64,000 bases of DNA. Origin: Confluentibacter citreus. GTDB taxonomy: Bacteria > Bacteroidota > Bacteroidia > Flavobacteriales > Flavobacteriaceae. Under the pieces are notes generated by a model, which ran no database searches, was not told the origin of the DNA, and saw nothing but the letters and a program-made list of their open reading frames with translations. The stretch is taken from the NCBI RefSeq assembly GCF_002807055.1, contig NZ_NIXN01000009.1:1-64000 (forward strand), written 5' to 3'. The position numbers and the translations under genes were made by a program. Of the stretch, positions 7,418 to 15,676 are shown piece after piece (position 1 is the stretch's first letter; each line of letters starts with the position of its first letter).

Positions 7418-8887
7418 ATGAATACTAAGTATATAGATCTAATAAATCAATCATTTTATTTTCCACAAGAAGAATTCAAACTAGAAGATAAAAATTTACA
7501 ATTTCACGGCATAGACTTAATGCAGTTGGTAGAAGATTACGGAACGCCGTTAAAGTTTACCTATTTGCCACAAATCTCAAACAATATAAACAGAGCAAAA
7601 TCGTGGTTTGCCAGTGCCTTAAAAAAGCATCATTACAAGGGGAAGTATAATTATTGCTACTGTACAAAAAGTTCTCATTTTAAACACGTTTTAAATGAAG
7701 CTTTAAAAAATGATATCCACATAGAAACATCATCTGCCTTTGATATTGATATTGTTCAGAATCTTAAGAAAGAAGGAAAAATTACAGATAAAACGTATGT
7801 GATCAGTAATGGATTTAAAAGAGCGCAATATGTTACAAACATTGCTAAACTAATAAACGGAGGTCATAAAAACTGCATTCCTATTATCGATAATTACGAA
7901 GAAATTGATTTACTTTCAAAAGAGATTAAAGGACGCTTTAACATAGGCATTCGAATTGCTTCGGAAGAAGAACCAAAATTCGAGTTTTATACCTCGCGTT
8001 TAGGTATTGGATATAAAAATATCGTGCCTTTTTATAGAGCACAGATAAAAGAAAATAAAAGGGTAAAGCTTAAAATGCTTCACTTCTTTATCAATACAGG
8101 AATTAGGGATAATGCCTATTACTGGAACGAATTATTGAAATGTTTAAAGGTGTACACCAGTTTGAAACGTATTTGCCCAACATTGGACAGTTTGAATATT
8201 GGCGGCGGATTTCCCATTAAAAACTCTTTGGCATTCGATTTTGATTATCAATACATGGTTGATGAAATCATCAACCAAATAAAGTTGGTTTGCGAGGAAG
8301 AAGAAGTGGAAGTGCCAAATATTTTTACGGAGTTTGGAAGTTTTACAGTTGGTGAAAGTGGCGGTGCCATTTATGAGGTGTTGTACCAAAAGCAACAAAA
8401 TGATAGGGAAAAGTGGAACATGATTAATTCCTCTTTTATTACGACGTTGCCAGATACATGGGCTATTAATAAGCGTTTTGTGATGCTGCCAGTCAATAGA
8501 TGGAACGATAGTTACGAGCGGGTTTTATTAGGTGGTTTAACTTGTGATAGTGATGATTATTATAATAGTGAACAACATATGAACGCTATTTATTTACCAA
8601 AATATAATAGAGAAAAACCTTTGTATATTGGTTTTTTTAACACGGGGGCTTATCAAGAAACCATAGGTGGTTTTGGTGGCTTGCAACACTGTTTAATTCC
8701 ATCGCCAAAACATATTTTGATTGATAGGGACGAAGACGGCAATTTAACTACAGAATTATTTAGTGAACAACAAAAAAGTGAAGACTTACTTAAAATTTTA
8801 GGTTATGATGTTAGCCAAACTGATGAAACTAACGTATTAGCGACATCTGTTAATGGCAAGATACAATTAGCCAATAAATTAAAATAA
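7418..8887 (+). CDS. speA: Arginine decarboxylase (fold-III PLP enzyme)
   Basis: Decarboxylates arginine to agmatine, the first step of polyamine synthesis from arginine. The 489-residue protein is the Bacteroidota form, shorter than the roughly 650-residue SpeA of E. coli. It has the PLP-lysine region CYCTKSSHF (about residue 86), an alanine-racemase-like barrel with NIGGGFPIKNS (about 266) for PLP phosphate binding, and the C-terminal segment containing LGGLTCDSDD with the conserved Cys-Asp. It is the first gene of an operon; the next gene begins six bases after its stop. The 331-base leader may hold a regulatory RNA. Confidence 0.9.
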   Translation: MNTKYIDLINQSFYFPQEEFKLEDKNLQFHGIDLMQLVEDYGTPLKFTYLPQISNNINRAKSWFASALKKHHYKGKYNYCYCTKSSHFKHVLNEALKNDIHIETSSAFDIDIVQNLKKEGKITDKTYVISNGFKRAQYVTNIAKLINGGHKNCIPIIDNYEEIDLLSKEIKGRFNIGIRIASEEEPKFEFYTSRLGIGYKNIVPFYRAQIKENKRVKLKMLHFFINTGIRDNAYYWNELLKCLKVYTSLKRICPTLDSLNIGGGFPIKNSLAFDFDYQYMVDEIINQIKLVCEEEEVEVPNIFTEFGSFTVGESGGAIYEVLYQKQQNDREKWNMINSSFITTLPDTWAINKRFVMLPVNRWNDSYERVLLGGLTCDSDDYYNSEQHMNAIYLPKYNREKPLYIGFFNTGAYQETIGGFGGLQHCLIPSPKHILIDRDEDGNLTTELFSEQQKSEDLLKILGYDVSQTDETNVLATSVNGKIQLANKLK

Positions 8888-8893
8888 TTAGCA

Positions 8894-9835
8894 ATGAAAA
8901 TTAAAACCTACGCGGGAATTCCAGAAGAATTCGCAAAATTAGAAAGCGCAAAAGTAGTATTAATACCAGTTCCTTATGAGGGAACAGGTACATCGGATAA
9001 TGCTGCAAACAAAGGTCCGGAAGCATTTTTAGAGGCTTCAGAAAATATAGGGCTTTATGATATTGAAACAGCTACTGAAGTTTATAAACAAGGTATCTAT
9101 TTAGCAGAGGCTGTTAAAGAGAATAGCTCTCCAGAAGCTATGGTGAAAGCAGTACATGAAACCACAAAAAAATATATCAAAAGAAATAAGTTTGTAACTA
9201 TTTTTGGAGGTGATCACGCGGTGTCTATAGGAACCATACGTGCGTTTAATGAAACTTTCAACAATCTAACAGTTTTGCATTTGGATGCTCATGCCAATCT
9301 AAATAAAACCTACAAAGGATCTTCATTTAATAGTGCTTGCGCAGCGTACGAAGCCAGCCAAACAACCAACTTAATTCAAGTTGGCATTCGTTCTATGGAT
9401 GTTATTGAAAAAACATTCATGGATGAAGAAAAAACATATTTTGCTCATGAAATGGCTGTTGATGATACGTGGATGGACAGTGCCATCGACCAAATGACCG
9501 AGAATGTTTTTATTACATTTGATGTATCAGCTTTAGATATTTCCATCATGCCAAATAGTGGGCATCCAGAACCTGGAGGCTTGTTTTGGTATGAAACATT
9601 GGATTTTCTAAAACAGGTTTTTGCTGAAAAAAATGTTGTAGGTTTTGATATTATGGAATTTTGTCCTAACCAAAATAATAAGGCGTCTGATGCTTTGGTG
9701 GCAAGACTTTATAATAAAATGATTAGTTACAAATTTCAAAATGAAGATGCAGGAGATAGCTACGATAATTCCTTTGATAATTCATTTGTAAACAAAAACA
9801 GTAATTCTAAATTTGAAGAAGACGATGACTACTAA
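8894..9835 (+). CDS. Agmatinase/arginase-family protein with substituted metal ligands
   Basis: The 313-residue ureohydrolase-fold protein sits where agmatinase (agmatine to putrescine plus urea) normally follows speA. The family motifs can be aligned, but several are changed. GGDH keeps the first His ligand (H108). DAHAN at 131-135 keeps D131 and H133, but the last position, normally Asp, is N135. FDVSALDIS at 209-217 keeps D210, but the second Asp ligand of DxD is S212 and the usual DP is DI. The usual substrate-loop word GADKGP is AANKGP. The frame is intact, with an acidic Ser/Asn-rich tail (about 285-313). I infer reduced or changed catalysis, perhaps a scaffold or new substrate. Confidence 0.85.
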   Translation: MKIKTYAGIPEEFAKLESAKVVLIPVPYEGTGTSDNAANKGPEAFLEASENIGLYDIETATEVYKQGIYLAEAVKENSSPEAMVKAVHETTKKYIKRNKFVTIFGGDHAVSIGTIRAFNETFNNLTVLHLDAHANLNKTYKGSSFNSACAAYEASQTTNLIQVGIRSMDVIEKTFMDEEKTYFAHEMAVDDTWMDSAIDQMTENVFITFDVSALDISIMPNSGHPEPGGLFWYETLDFLKQVFAEKNVVGFDIMEFCPNQNNKASDALVARLYNKMISYKFQNEDAGDSYDNSFDNSFVNKNSNSKFEEDDDY

Positions 9836-10802
9836 AGGCCCGATATCACAATTCATAGAACATCATTATTTACATTTTAATGCTGCCGCTTTGGTTGATG
9901 CCGCAAAAGGTTATGAAACGCATTTGCTGGAAGGTGGAAAAATGATGGTGACCTTGGCAGGTGCTATGAGTACAGCAGAGTTAGGTAAGTCGTTAGCAGA
10001 AATGATCCGTCAAGATAAAATTCACATTATATCTTGTACAGGTGCCAATCTTGAAGAAGATATTATGAATTTAGTAGCGCACAATTCATATAAGCGTGTG
10101 CCTAATTACAGGGATTTATCACCGCAAGAAGAATGGGATTTATTGGAAAATCATTATAATCGCGTTACCGATACTTGTATTCCTGAGGAAGAAGCATTTA
10201 GAAGATTACAATCACATTTATATAATATTTGGAATAAAGCAGATAAATCTGGGGAACGTTATTTCCCACATGAGTTTATGTACCAAATGTTGAATTCGGG
10301 TGTTTTGGAACAGTATTATGAAATTGACCCAAAAGACTCTTGGATGATTGCTGCGGCTGAAAAAAACTTACCTATTATAGTGCCAGGATGGGAAGACAGT
10401 ACAATGGGAAATATTTTTGCTTCTTATTGTATTAAAGGAGAATTTAAGGCAACAACGACGAAGGGTGGTATAGAATATATGATGTGGTTAGCGGATTGGT
10501 ATCCAAAAAATTCAACAGGAAAAGGTGTCGGCTTCTTTCAAATTGGAGGCGGTATTGCTGGCGATTTTCCAATATGTGTTGTGCCAATGCTTTACCAAGA
10601 TATGGAAATGCACGACATCCCTTTTTGGAGTTATTTTTGCCAAATCAGCGACTCAACAACAAGTTACGGCTCGTATTCTGGTGCTGTTCCAAATGAAAAA
10701 ATTACATGGGGGAAACTTGATATTACCACCCCTAAATTTATAATAGAAAGCGATGCAACTATTGTGGCACCTTTAATATTTGCTTACCTTTTGGGTATGT
10801 AA
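9825..10802 (+). CDS. Deoxyhypusine-synthase-family protein
   Basis: The 325-residue protein has the deoxyhypusine synthase fold: AGAMSTAELG (about residue 45), SCTGANLEEDI (about 70), FQIGGGIAGDFPI (about 240) and SDSTTSYGSYSGAVPNEKI (about 275). Eukaryotic enzymes transfer an aminobutyl group from spermidine to a Lys of eIF5A through a catalytic Lys in GGGVVK; here that segment reads GGGIAG, so the Lys is absent, as I recall for flavobacterial homologues. Bacteria lack eIF5A, so a polyamine-related transfer on small substrates is more likely. The ATG at 9825 is preferred to an in-frame TTG at 9813. It overlaps the end of the agmatinase homologue by 11 bases, a tight operon. Confidence 0.8.
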   Translation: MTTKGPISQFIEHHYLHFNAAALVDAAKGYETHLLEGGKMMVTLAGAMSTAELGKSLAEMIRQDKIHIISCTGANLEEDIMNLVAHNSYKRVPNYRDLSPQEEWDLLENHYNRVTDTCIPEEEAFRRLQSHLYNIWNKADKSGERYFPHEFMYQMLNSGVLEQYYEIDPKDSWMIAAAEKNLPIIVPGWEDSTMGNIFASYCIKGEFKATTTKGGIEYMMWLADWYPKNSTGKGVGFFQIGGGIAGDFPICVVPMLYQDMEMHDIPFWSYFCQISDSTTSYGSYSGAVPNEKITWGKLDITTPKFIIESDATIVAPLIFAYLLGM

Positions 10803-10832
10803 AAAAAATGCTATATTGAAACTTTTGAAAAA

Positions 10833-11279
10833 ATGAAAAACAGAAACGAAAATTTAAAACGAGTTATTGTAGACTTTAAAAAGCTAACCCCTGAGATTTT
10901 GGCTTTATTGGTTGAAAAATATCCCGATGGTTATGATGAAGATCAAATTATATCATTTAGGAATGCTAGTAATGAGATCATTGAGGCTGTGGAAGTAACG
11001 ACCAAAGACACTAAGTATTTAGTTAAGGTTAGTAAAAAATTAGCCATAACCATGGAGAATTATGATGAAGATGATTATGGCGATTTTGCGACTGATGATC
11101 CAGATGCAATTCAAGATCCAGAAATTGGTATTGAAGTAGAAGATGATGATGAAGATGAGGTAGTGAAAAAAGCAGATGATGTTGATGATGTTGATGATTC
11201 AGATGGTGAAGATGATGATGAAGACTACGGAGATGAGCCGATTGATGAAGATGATGACGAAGACGACGATTTAGATTAA
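10833..11279 (+). CDS. Small protein with highly acidic C-terminus
   Basis: A 148-residue protein with a globular N-terminal part (about 1-80; KRVIVDFKKLTPEILALLVEKY) and a C-terminal tail made almost entirely of Asp and Glu. Homologues are common in Flavobacteria and are sometimes misnamed DNA primase. No catalytic motif is visible. It follows the polyamine operon by 30 bases and could be co-transcribed; an acidic protein might bind polyamines, but that is speculation. The function is unknown. Confidence 0.7.
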   Translation: MKNRNENLKRVIVDFKKLTPEILALLVEKYPDGYDEDQIISFRNASNEIIEAVEVTTKDTKYLVKVSKKLAITMENYDEDDYGDFATDDPDAIQDPEIGIEVEDDDEDEVVKKADDVDDVDDSDGEDDDEDYGDEPIDEDDDEDDDLD

Positions 11280-11295
11280 ATCATTTTTCAGTAAA

Positions 11296-11526
11296 ATGGA
11301 AACAGCTGTTTTTAAGTCTTACGAAAACGGTTATTATACGTTTTTGTTTGATAATGGTGAGGATATGGTTTTTGAAGAAGTACATCCTCGTGTTTTAAAA
11401 TAATTTGATTTAAAAAATGATTCATCTCTGGTTGGGAAAGAATTTAGGATATCTTTTGTAGAAGTGTTTGATGATGGCGATGAAGGTTTTTTGATTTATA
11501 GAATAGAAAGTTTAAAACCACTTTAA
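11296..11526 (+). pseudogene. Small conserved-looking gene interrupted by an in-frame stop
   Basis: From the ATG at 11296 the frame reads METAVFKSYENGYYTFLFD and continues to HPRVLK, where a TAA stands at 11401-11403 (codon 36). Without that stop the same frame continues for 40 more codons, with coding-like composition (LVGKEFRISFVEVFDDGDE), to a TAA at 11524. No frameshift is needed. The most likely event is a point mutation of one sense codon to TAA in a 76-residue protein; a sequencing error is the alternative. It lies in line with the preceding acidic-protein gene, 16 bases after its stop. Confidence 0.6.
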
Positions 11527-11538
11527 ATATTAAGATTT

Positions 11539-11949
11539 ATGGTTACATCATTTCATATGTCCTTGCCTTGCCTTAGCGTCAGGGATACCAAGAAATTTTA
11601 TACAAGCATAGGAGCTTCCATAGGAAGATCGACACTTGGTTGGGTGGACATCAATTTATTTGGCCACCAAATAACATTTATTAAAGCAGAAAAATTTAAC
11701 TTCAGCAGTCCTAATTATGTTTTTGAAGGTAAAATTTTGCCATCATTTCACTTTGGAGTGGTCATTGATTTAGACGCATGGAATGAGGTTTACACAAAGC
11801 TAAAAGAACAAGATTTGGAGTTGGTTGATAAAACCACATTTTTAAAAGACAATCTAGGGGAGCATACCTCCTTTTTTGTAAATGACCCAAATGATTATAT
11901 GCTAGAATTCAAAAGCTTCAAAAATCCATCAGATGTTTTTAAGTTCTAG
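11539..11949 (+). CDS. VOC (glyoxalase/bleomycin-resistance) family protein
   Basis: A 136-residue vicinal-oxygen-chelate protein with the paired beta-alpha-beta-beta-beta layout. The N-terminal half contains SLPCLSVRDTKKFY and the C-terminal half ends in HTSFFVNDPNDYMLEFKSF, typical of extradiol-dioxygenase-like folds, with candidate ligands H71 and E129. The substrate cannot be told. It starts 12 bases after the broken small gene and ends in front of a hairpin with a T-run. Confidence 0.8.
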   Translation: MVTSFHMSLPCLSVRDTKKFYTSIGASIGRSTLGWVDINLFGHQITFIKAEKFNFSSPNYVFEGKILPSFHFGVVIDLDAWNEVYTKLKEQDLELVDKTTFLKDNLGEHTSFFVNDPNDYMLEFKSFKNPSDVFKF

Positions 11950-11971
11950 GTGACTTATTATAAATTTTAAA

Positions 11972-13432
11972 TCAAGCTGCCTTTATGGTGGCTTTTTTTA
12001 TGAATATTTCATAAAAAAGCACACTATAAACGATTAAATATTCTACAGCAATTATCCATAAATTTTCTGTGTTATTGGGGTTACTGTATGCTAAATAACT
12101 AAGTACAATAACAAAGCTCCACACTAAAGGAAATTTGTATTTTGTAAAAATGGATAAGGCTAAAAGCGTTGCTATATACCAAGGATGTACCGTTGTTGCT
12201 GTAAAGTAATAAAAGGACAAAACCAAAAGCATCGAGGTAATTAGCTGAACCATTGTCTTATTTTTTCTTAGAAAGGTCAACATTAAAACAAATAAAACAA
12301 CAATAACTGGTGTCACTTTTCCAATAGTGGAAATTTCGTTGTAACCTCTAAATAAGTAGCCTATCTCCCTTGCGATATAATATAAACTGGCATTAAATTC
12401 AAATTGATGAAACCATAAGCCTATGGTTTTCGAATAGTTGTCTATCAATCCTGAAAAATAAAATGGGACAAAAAACAAGAGTGTAGTCATGCCTATTACA
12501 AGATAAAAATAAAGCAGTTTTGTCAGTTTATTAAAATTAGAAATCCATTTTCTATCGTCATTGTGAGGAGGCAACGACAAAGCAAACTCACTATTAAAAT
12601 CCAATTTCTTATTTATATTCGAAATCATATTTCGTTTAGCAAACCACTGATAAAACAAGGGTAGAAATACTAAAGGAATCAATTTTACCGAAATTGAAAG
12701 TCCTAATATAAAAGCAGCAAACAGCCATTTGCCCTTATGCAGCAAATATAAGCTCCATACCAAAAAGAAAATCATAACCCCTTCAAAATGAAGATTACCA
12801 GTTAATTCTATAATAATAAATGGGTTTAATATATACCAGAAAATATTGTGAAGAGGTAATTGTAATTTTTCCAATAGTTTTTTTCCAAAATAAAGGGTTC
12901 CAAAATCAGCACAAATAATTATCAACCGTAATATTATAACTGACCCTAAAACACTCTTTCCAGCAAATAAGGCTGCAAAAGCAAAGCAAAGTTGATTGAT
13001 GGGAGGATAATTTGAAAAATGACTTCCGTTTAACTCTCCCATACCACGATATAGTTCTTGAGCTTGCAAAACGGGAAATTCGCTTTTTTGAATAAACGAG
13101 TCCACTGTATGGATATAAGGATTTATCCCTTCAACGATTAATCTCCCATCCCATATAAACCTATAGAAATCTTGTGATAGGTTGGGTATAGCCAGAATAA
13201 AGACACATCTAAACCCAAACGCCATCCAGGTTAAAAATCCAATGTGATGTTTAAATATGGTAACAAGCTTATAAAACAAAAAAAACAACGCTGCGTAAAG
13301 CATTATGAGTTTTGTAAAGTCACTTCTCTCTAAATAGTAGGCAAAAGATCCATAGAATAAAAAACTAGCTACCACCAAGAGTAAAGGTGCTTTATAGAGT
13401 TTAAAAAAGGAACTATTTAATGGCATTTTCAA
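11972..13432 (-). CDS. Multi-spanning membrane glycosyltransferase (mannosyltransferase-like)
   Basis: The 486-residue protein has about ten hydrophobic helices, and its first large loop carries FYRFIWDGRLIVEGINPYIH, the motif of polyprenol-phosphate-sugar-dependent glycosyltransferases (GT-C fold, MptA/PIG-M-like). It would transfer a sugar from a lipid carrier on the outer face of the inner membrane. A hydrophilic loop at about residues 268-300 includes SEFALSLPPHNDD, which is encoded by a dispersed palindromic repeat (12556-12590) inserted in frame. The gene stands alone on this strand and converges on the VOC gene. Confidence 0.75.
   Translation of the reverse strand: MKMPLNSSFFKLYKAPLLLVVASFLFYGSFAYYLERSDFTKLIMLYAALFFLFYKLVTIFKHHIGFLTWMAFGFRCVFILAIPNLSQDFYRFIWDGRLIVEGINPYIHTVDSFIQKSEFPVLQAQELYRGMGELNGSHFSNYPPINQLCFAFAALFAGKSVLGSVIILRLIIICADFGTLYFGKKLLEKLQLPLHNIFWYILNPFIIIELTGNLHFEGVMIFFLVWSLYLLHKGKWLFAAFILGLSISVKLIPLVFLPLFYQWFAKRNMISNINKKLDFNSEFALSLPPHNDDRKWISNFNKLTKLLYFYLVIGMTTLLFFVPFYFSGLIDNYSKTIGLWFHQFEFNASLYYIAREIGYLFRGYNEISTIGKVTPVIVVLFVLMLTFLRKNKTMVQLITSMLLVLSFYYFTATTVHPWYIATLLALSIFTKYKFPLVWSFVIVLSYLAYSNPNNTENLWIIAVEYLIVYSVLFYEIFIKKATIKAA
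11974..11999 (+). terminator. Rho-independent terminator of the VOC gene
   Basis: AAGCTGCC (11974-11981) pairs, with two G-T pairs, with GGTGGCTT (11987-11994); the loop is TTTAT and a run of T follows to 11999. It lies inside the last codons of the convergent glycosyltransferase gene. Confidence 0.55.
12556..12590. repeat. Dispersed repeat inside the glycosyltransferase gene
   Basis: Beginning CGTCATTGTGAGGAGGCAACG and continuing to the word AAGCAAACTCAC, this matches the repeat class seen between genes at 48077 (CGTCACTGCGAGGAACGAAG). It is in frame on the minus strand and adds a short hydrophilic stretch to a loop of the encoded protein. Confidence 0.6.
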
Positions 13433-13477
13433 ATATAAGATTATTTGCTTGGCATAATTTAATCGAAAAGAATTTCT

Positions 13478-13531
13478 CGACGCTTAGCGTCGGGTTTCCG
13501 TTGAAATTGTCATTCCCGTGAAAACGGGAAT
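13478..13531. repeat. Paired palindromic intergenic element
   Basis: Two hairpins lie in tandem: CGACGC-TTA-GCGTCG at 13478-13492, and ATTCCCGT-GAAA-ACGGGAAT at 13512-13531, preceded by GTC. The second matches the GTCATTCC-type repeat at 42858 and 53458. The element lies in the divergent gap between the glycosyltransferase and the methylmalonyl-CoA genes and resembles a REP/BIME element. Confidence 0.6.
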
Positions 13532-13588
13532 CAAAATAAATGCTACTAAAACGTTGTAGTTTGAATTAATTGGAAATATTATGTAATA

Positions 13589-13633
13589 CATGACTTCTGT
13601 CATGATTTAGGAGGCTTCCTTACTTTAATTTTG
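13589..13633 (+). promoter_or_regulatory. CRP/FNR-like palindrome and -7 box upstream of the methylmalonyl-CoA cluster
   Basis: CATGAC-TTCT-GTCATG (13589-13604) is a perfect inverted repeat with the 5+4+5 geometry of CRP/FNR-family sites. TAATTTTG at 13626-13633 fits the -7 consensus TAnnTTTG. No TTG lies at the -33 position. The palindrome centre lies about 33 bases upstream of the -7 box, or about 40 bases before the expected transcription start, where class II activators bind. I infer an activator-dependent promoter for the operon starting at 13676. Confidence 0.55.
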
Positions 13634-13675
13634 ACATACTATCTAATGATAAAATTTAATTTAAAAATTAATATC

Positions 13676-14080
13676 ATGAATATTTCCCACATTGAACACA
13701 TAGGAATCGCCGTTGAAAATCTAGAGGAATCTATTAAATATTATGAAGATGTCTTAGGCATGACATGCTATTCTATTGAAGAGGTTGTTGATCAGAAAGT
13801 GAAGACAGCCTTTTTTTTGGTAGGTAATACAAAAATTGAATTGCTTGAAAGCACATCGCCTTACGGGCCCATTGGCAAGTTTATAGAGAAAAAGGGTCCA
13901 GGGATTCATCATATTGCATTTGCTGTTAAAAATGCAACCGATGCTTTGAAACTAGCAGAAGAAAGGGGTGTAACCCTCATTGATAAGGTGTCTAGAAAAG
14001 GGGCAGAGGGATTGAACATTGGGTTTTTACATCCAAAATCCACACTAGGCGTACTTACGGAATTATGCTCAAAAGAGTAA
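13676..14080 (+). CDS. mce: Methylmalonyl-CoA epimerase
   Basis: Interconverts (S)- and (R)-methylmalonyl-CoA, linking the decarboxylase and the mutase encoded downstream. The 134-residue VOC-fold protein has the usual metal ligands: His in IEHIGIAV (residue 7), Gln in DQKVKT, His in GIHHIAF and Glu in VLTELCS. The frame extends to an ATG at 13631, but the ATG at 13676 gives the normal family length and lies at a sensible distance behind the -7 box. It is the first gene of the cluster, 36 bases before the carboxyltransferase gene. Confidence 0.93.
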   Translation: MNISHIEHIGIAVENLEESIKYYEDVLGMTCYSIEEVVDQKVKTAFFLVGNTKIELLESTSPYGPIGKFIEKKGPGIHHIAFAVKNATDALKLAEERGVTLIDKVSRKGAEGLNIGFLHPKSTLGVLTELCSKE

Positions 14081-14116
14081 AACATTGAAAAGAATAGATA
14101 AGCAAATAATATACAA

Positions 14117-15676
14117 ATGGCAAATCAAGATAAAATTAACGAACTCATTGAAAAAAGAGTAAAAGCTAAATTGGGCGGCGGAATAAAACGTATCGATTCC
14201 CAACATGCTAAAGGAAAGCTAACTGCTCGAGAAAGAATAAACATTCTTTTAGACGACGATAGTTTTGAAGAGTTTGACATGTTTGTGACTCACAGAACAA
14301 AATCCTTTGGATTGGATAAAGAAATTTATCTATCGGATGGTGTGGTTACAGGACATGGTACTATTGATGGTAGAATTGTTTATGTGTTCTCCCAAGATTT
14401 CACGGTATTTGGGGGATCACTTTCAGAAACCTATGCTTTAAAAATATGTAAAGTCATGGATATGGCTATGAAAATTGGTGTGCCCGTAATCGGACTTAAC
14501 GATAGTGGTGGGGCGAGAATCCAGGAAGGCGTTCGTTCACTTGCTGGTTATGCCGAAATTTTCCAAAGAAATATCATGGCATCTGGGGTCATTCCCCAAA
14601 TTTCTTCCATTTTAGGGCCTTGTGCCGGTGGTGCTGTGTATTCTCCGGCTTTAACGGATTTCACGATTATGACAGACAAAACAAGTTATATGTTTGTTAC
14701 AGGTCCCAAAGTGGTGCAAGCTGTTACAGGCGAAGTAGTAACCGCAGAACAATTGGGAGGTGCCCATATTCATTCCACTAAATCGGGTGTATCCCATTTT
14801 TTGGCAGATAACGATGAAGAAAATTTATTGCTTATTAGAAAATTATTAAGCTATTTACCATCAAATAATTTAGAGGAGCCGCCAATCATAGCAACTTCAG
14901 ATCCCATTGATAGATTAGAAGATTCATTGAATGCCATCATTCCAGAAAATTCAAATCAGGCATATGATATGATTGATGTGATTTCAACCATTACAGATAA
15001 TGGCGAATTTTTAGAAGTTCACAGAAATTATGCTCGTAACATTGTGGTAGGTTTTGCTCGTTTTAATGGGCGTTCAGTTGGTATCGTTGCCAATCAACCA
15101 AAATATTATGCTGGCGTTTTAGATAGCGAATCATCAAGAAAAGCTGCCAGATTTGTTCGTTTTTGTGATGCGTTTAACATCCCCTTGGTAACCTTGGTAG
15201 ATGTTCCAGGATTCTTACCTGGTACAGGACAAGAATATGGAGGCATTATTTTACATGGCGCGAAATTACTGTTCGCTTATGGTGAAGCAACCGTTCCAAA
15301 AGTAACAATTACACTTCGTAAATCGTATGGAGGTGCCCATGATGTTATGAGCTGTAAACAATTACGCGGTGACTTAAACTATGCTTGGCCAACGGCAGAA
15401 ATAGCAGTTATGGGAGCCAAAGGAGCTGTAGAAGTTTTGGAAGGTTCAAACATCAGTAAAATTGTAGATGAAGTAGAAAAACTTCATTACATCGAAGAAA
15501 AAGAAAATGAATATAACGCCAAGTTTGCCAACCCTTATGTGGCTGCTAAATATGGCTTTATCGATGATGTTATCGAACCAAGAAACACAAGGTTCAGAAT
15601 CATTAGAGCCTTAGAATTATTGGCTAATAAAAAAGAGGTGAATCCACCTAAAAAACACTCTAATATCCCATTATAA
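14117..15676 (+). CDS. mmdA: Methylmalonyl-CoA decarboxylase alpha subunit (carboxyltransferase)
   Basis: The 519-residue carboxyltransferase transfers the carboxyl group of methylmalonyl-CoA to biotin. Sequence signs are the N-terminal GKLTARERI, the oxyanion regions [12 protein letters not shown] (about residue 128) and [16 protein letters not shown] (about 171), and the C-terminal [17 protein letters not shown] (about 357). The same fold serves as the beta subunit of propionyl-CoA carboxylase. The next three genes encode delta, biotin-carrier and beta subunits of a Na+-pumping decarboxylase and no biotin carboxylase is present, so decarboxylase is the better name. Its TAATG end overlaps the next start by one base. 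Confidence 0.9.
   Translation: MANQDKINELIEKRVKAKLGGGIKRIDSQHAKGKLTARERINILLDDDSFEEFDMFVTHRTKSFGLDKEIYLSDGVVTGHGTIDGRIVYVFSQDFTVFGGSLSETYALKICKVMDMAMKIGVPVIGLNDSGGARIQEGVRSLAGYAEIFQRNIMASGVIPQISSILGPCAGGAVYSPALTDFTIMTDKTSYMFVTGPKVVQAVTGEVVTAEQLGGAHIHSTKSGVSHFLADNDEENLLLIRKLLSYLPSNNLEEPPIIATSDPIDRLEDSLNAIIPENSNQAYDMIDVISTITDNGEFLEVHRNYARNIVVGFARFNGRSVGIVANQPKYYAGVLDSESSRKAARFVRFCDAFNIPLVTLVDVPGFLPGTGQEYGGIILHGAKLLFAYGEATVPKVTITLRKSYGGAHDVMSCKQLRGDLNYAWPTAEIAVMGAKGAVEVLEGSNISKIVDEVEKLHYIEEKENEYNAKFANPYVAAKYGFIDDVIEPRNTRFRIIRALELLANKKEVNPPKKHSNIPL

Noticed and set aside
9813-9824. TTG start for the DHS-like gene
   Set aside because: The ATG at 9825 is in frame, overlaps the preceding stop as expected of coupled genes, and gives the normal family N-terminus; the TTG adds four residues without support.
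10833-11279. DNA primase, a name often given to homologues of the acidic protein
   Set aside because: No primase domain or zinc motif is present; the similarity is only to low-complexity acidic sequence.
14117-15676. Propionyl-CoA carboxylase beta subunit as the primary call
   Set aside because: The fold fits, but the neighbours are the delta, carrier and membrane beta subunits of a Na+-pumping decarboxylase and there is no biotin carboxylase in the cluster.
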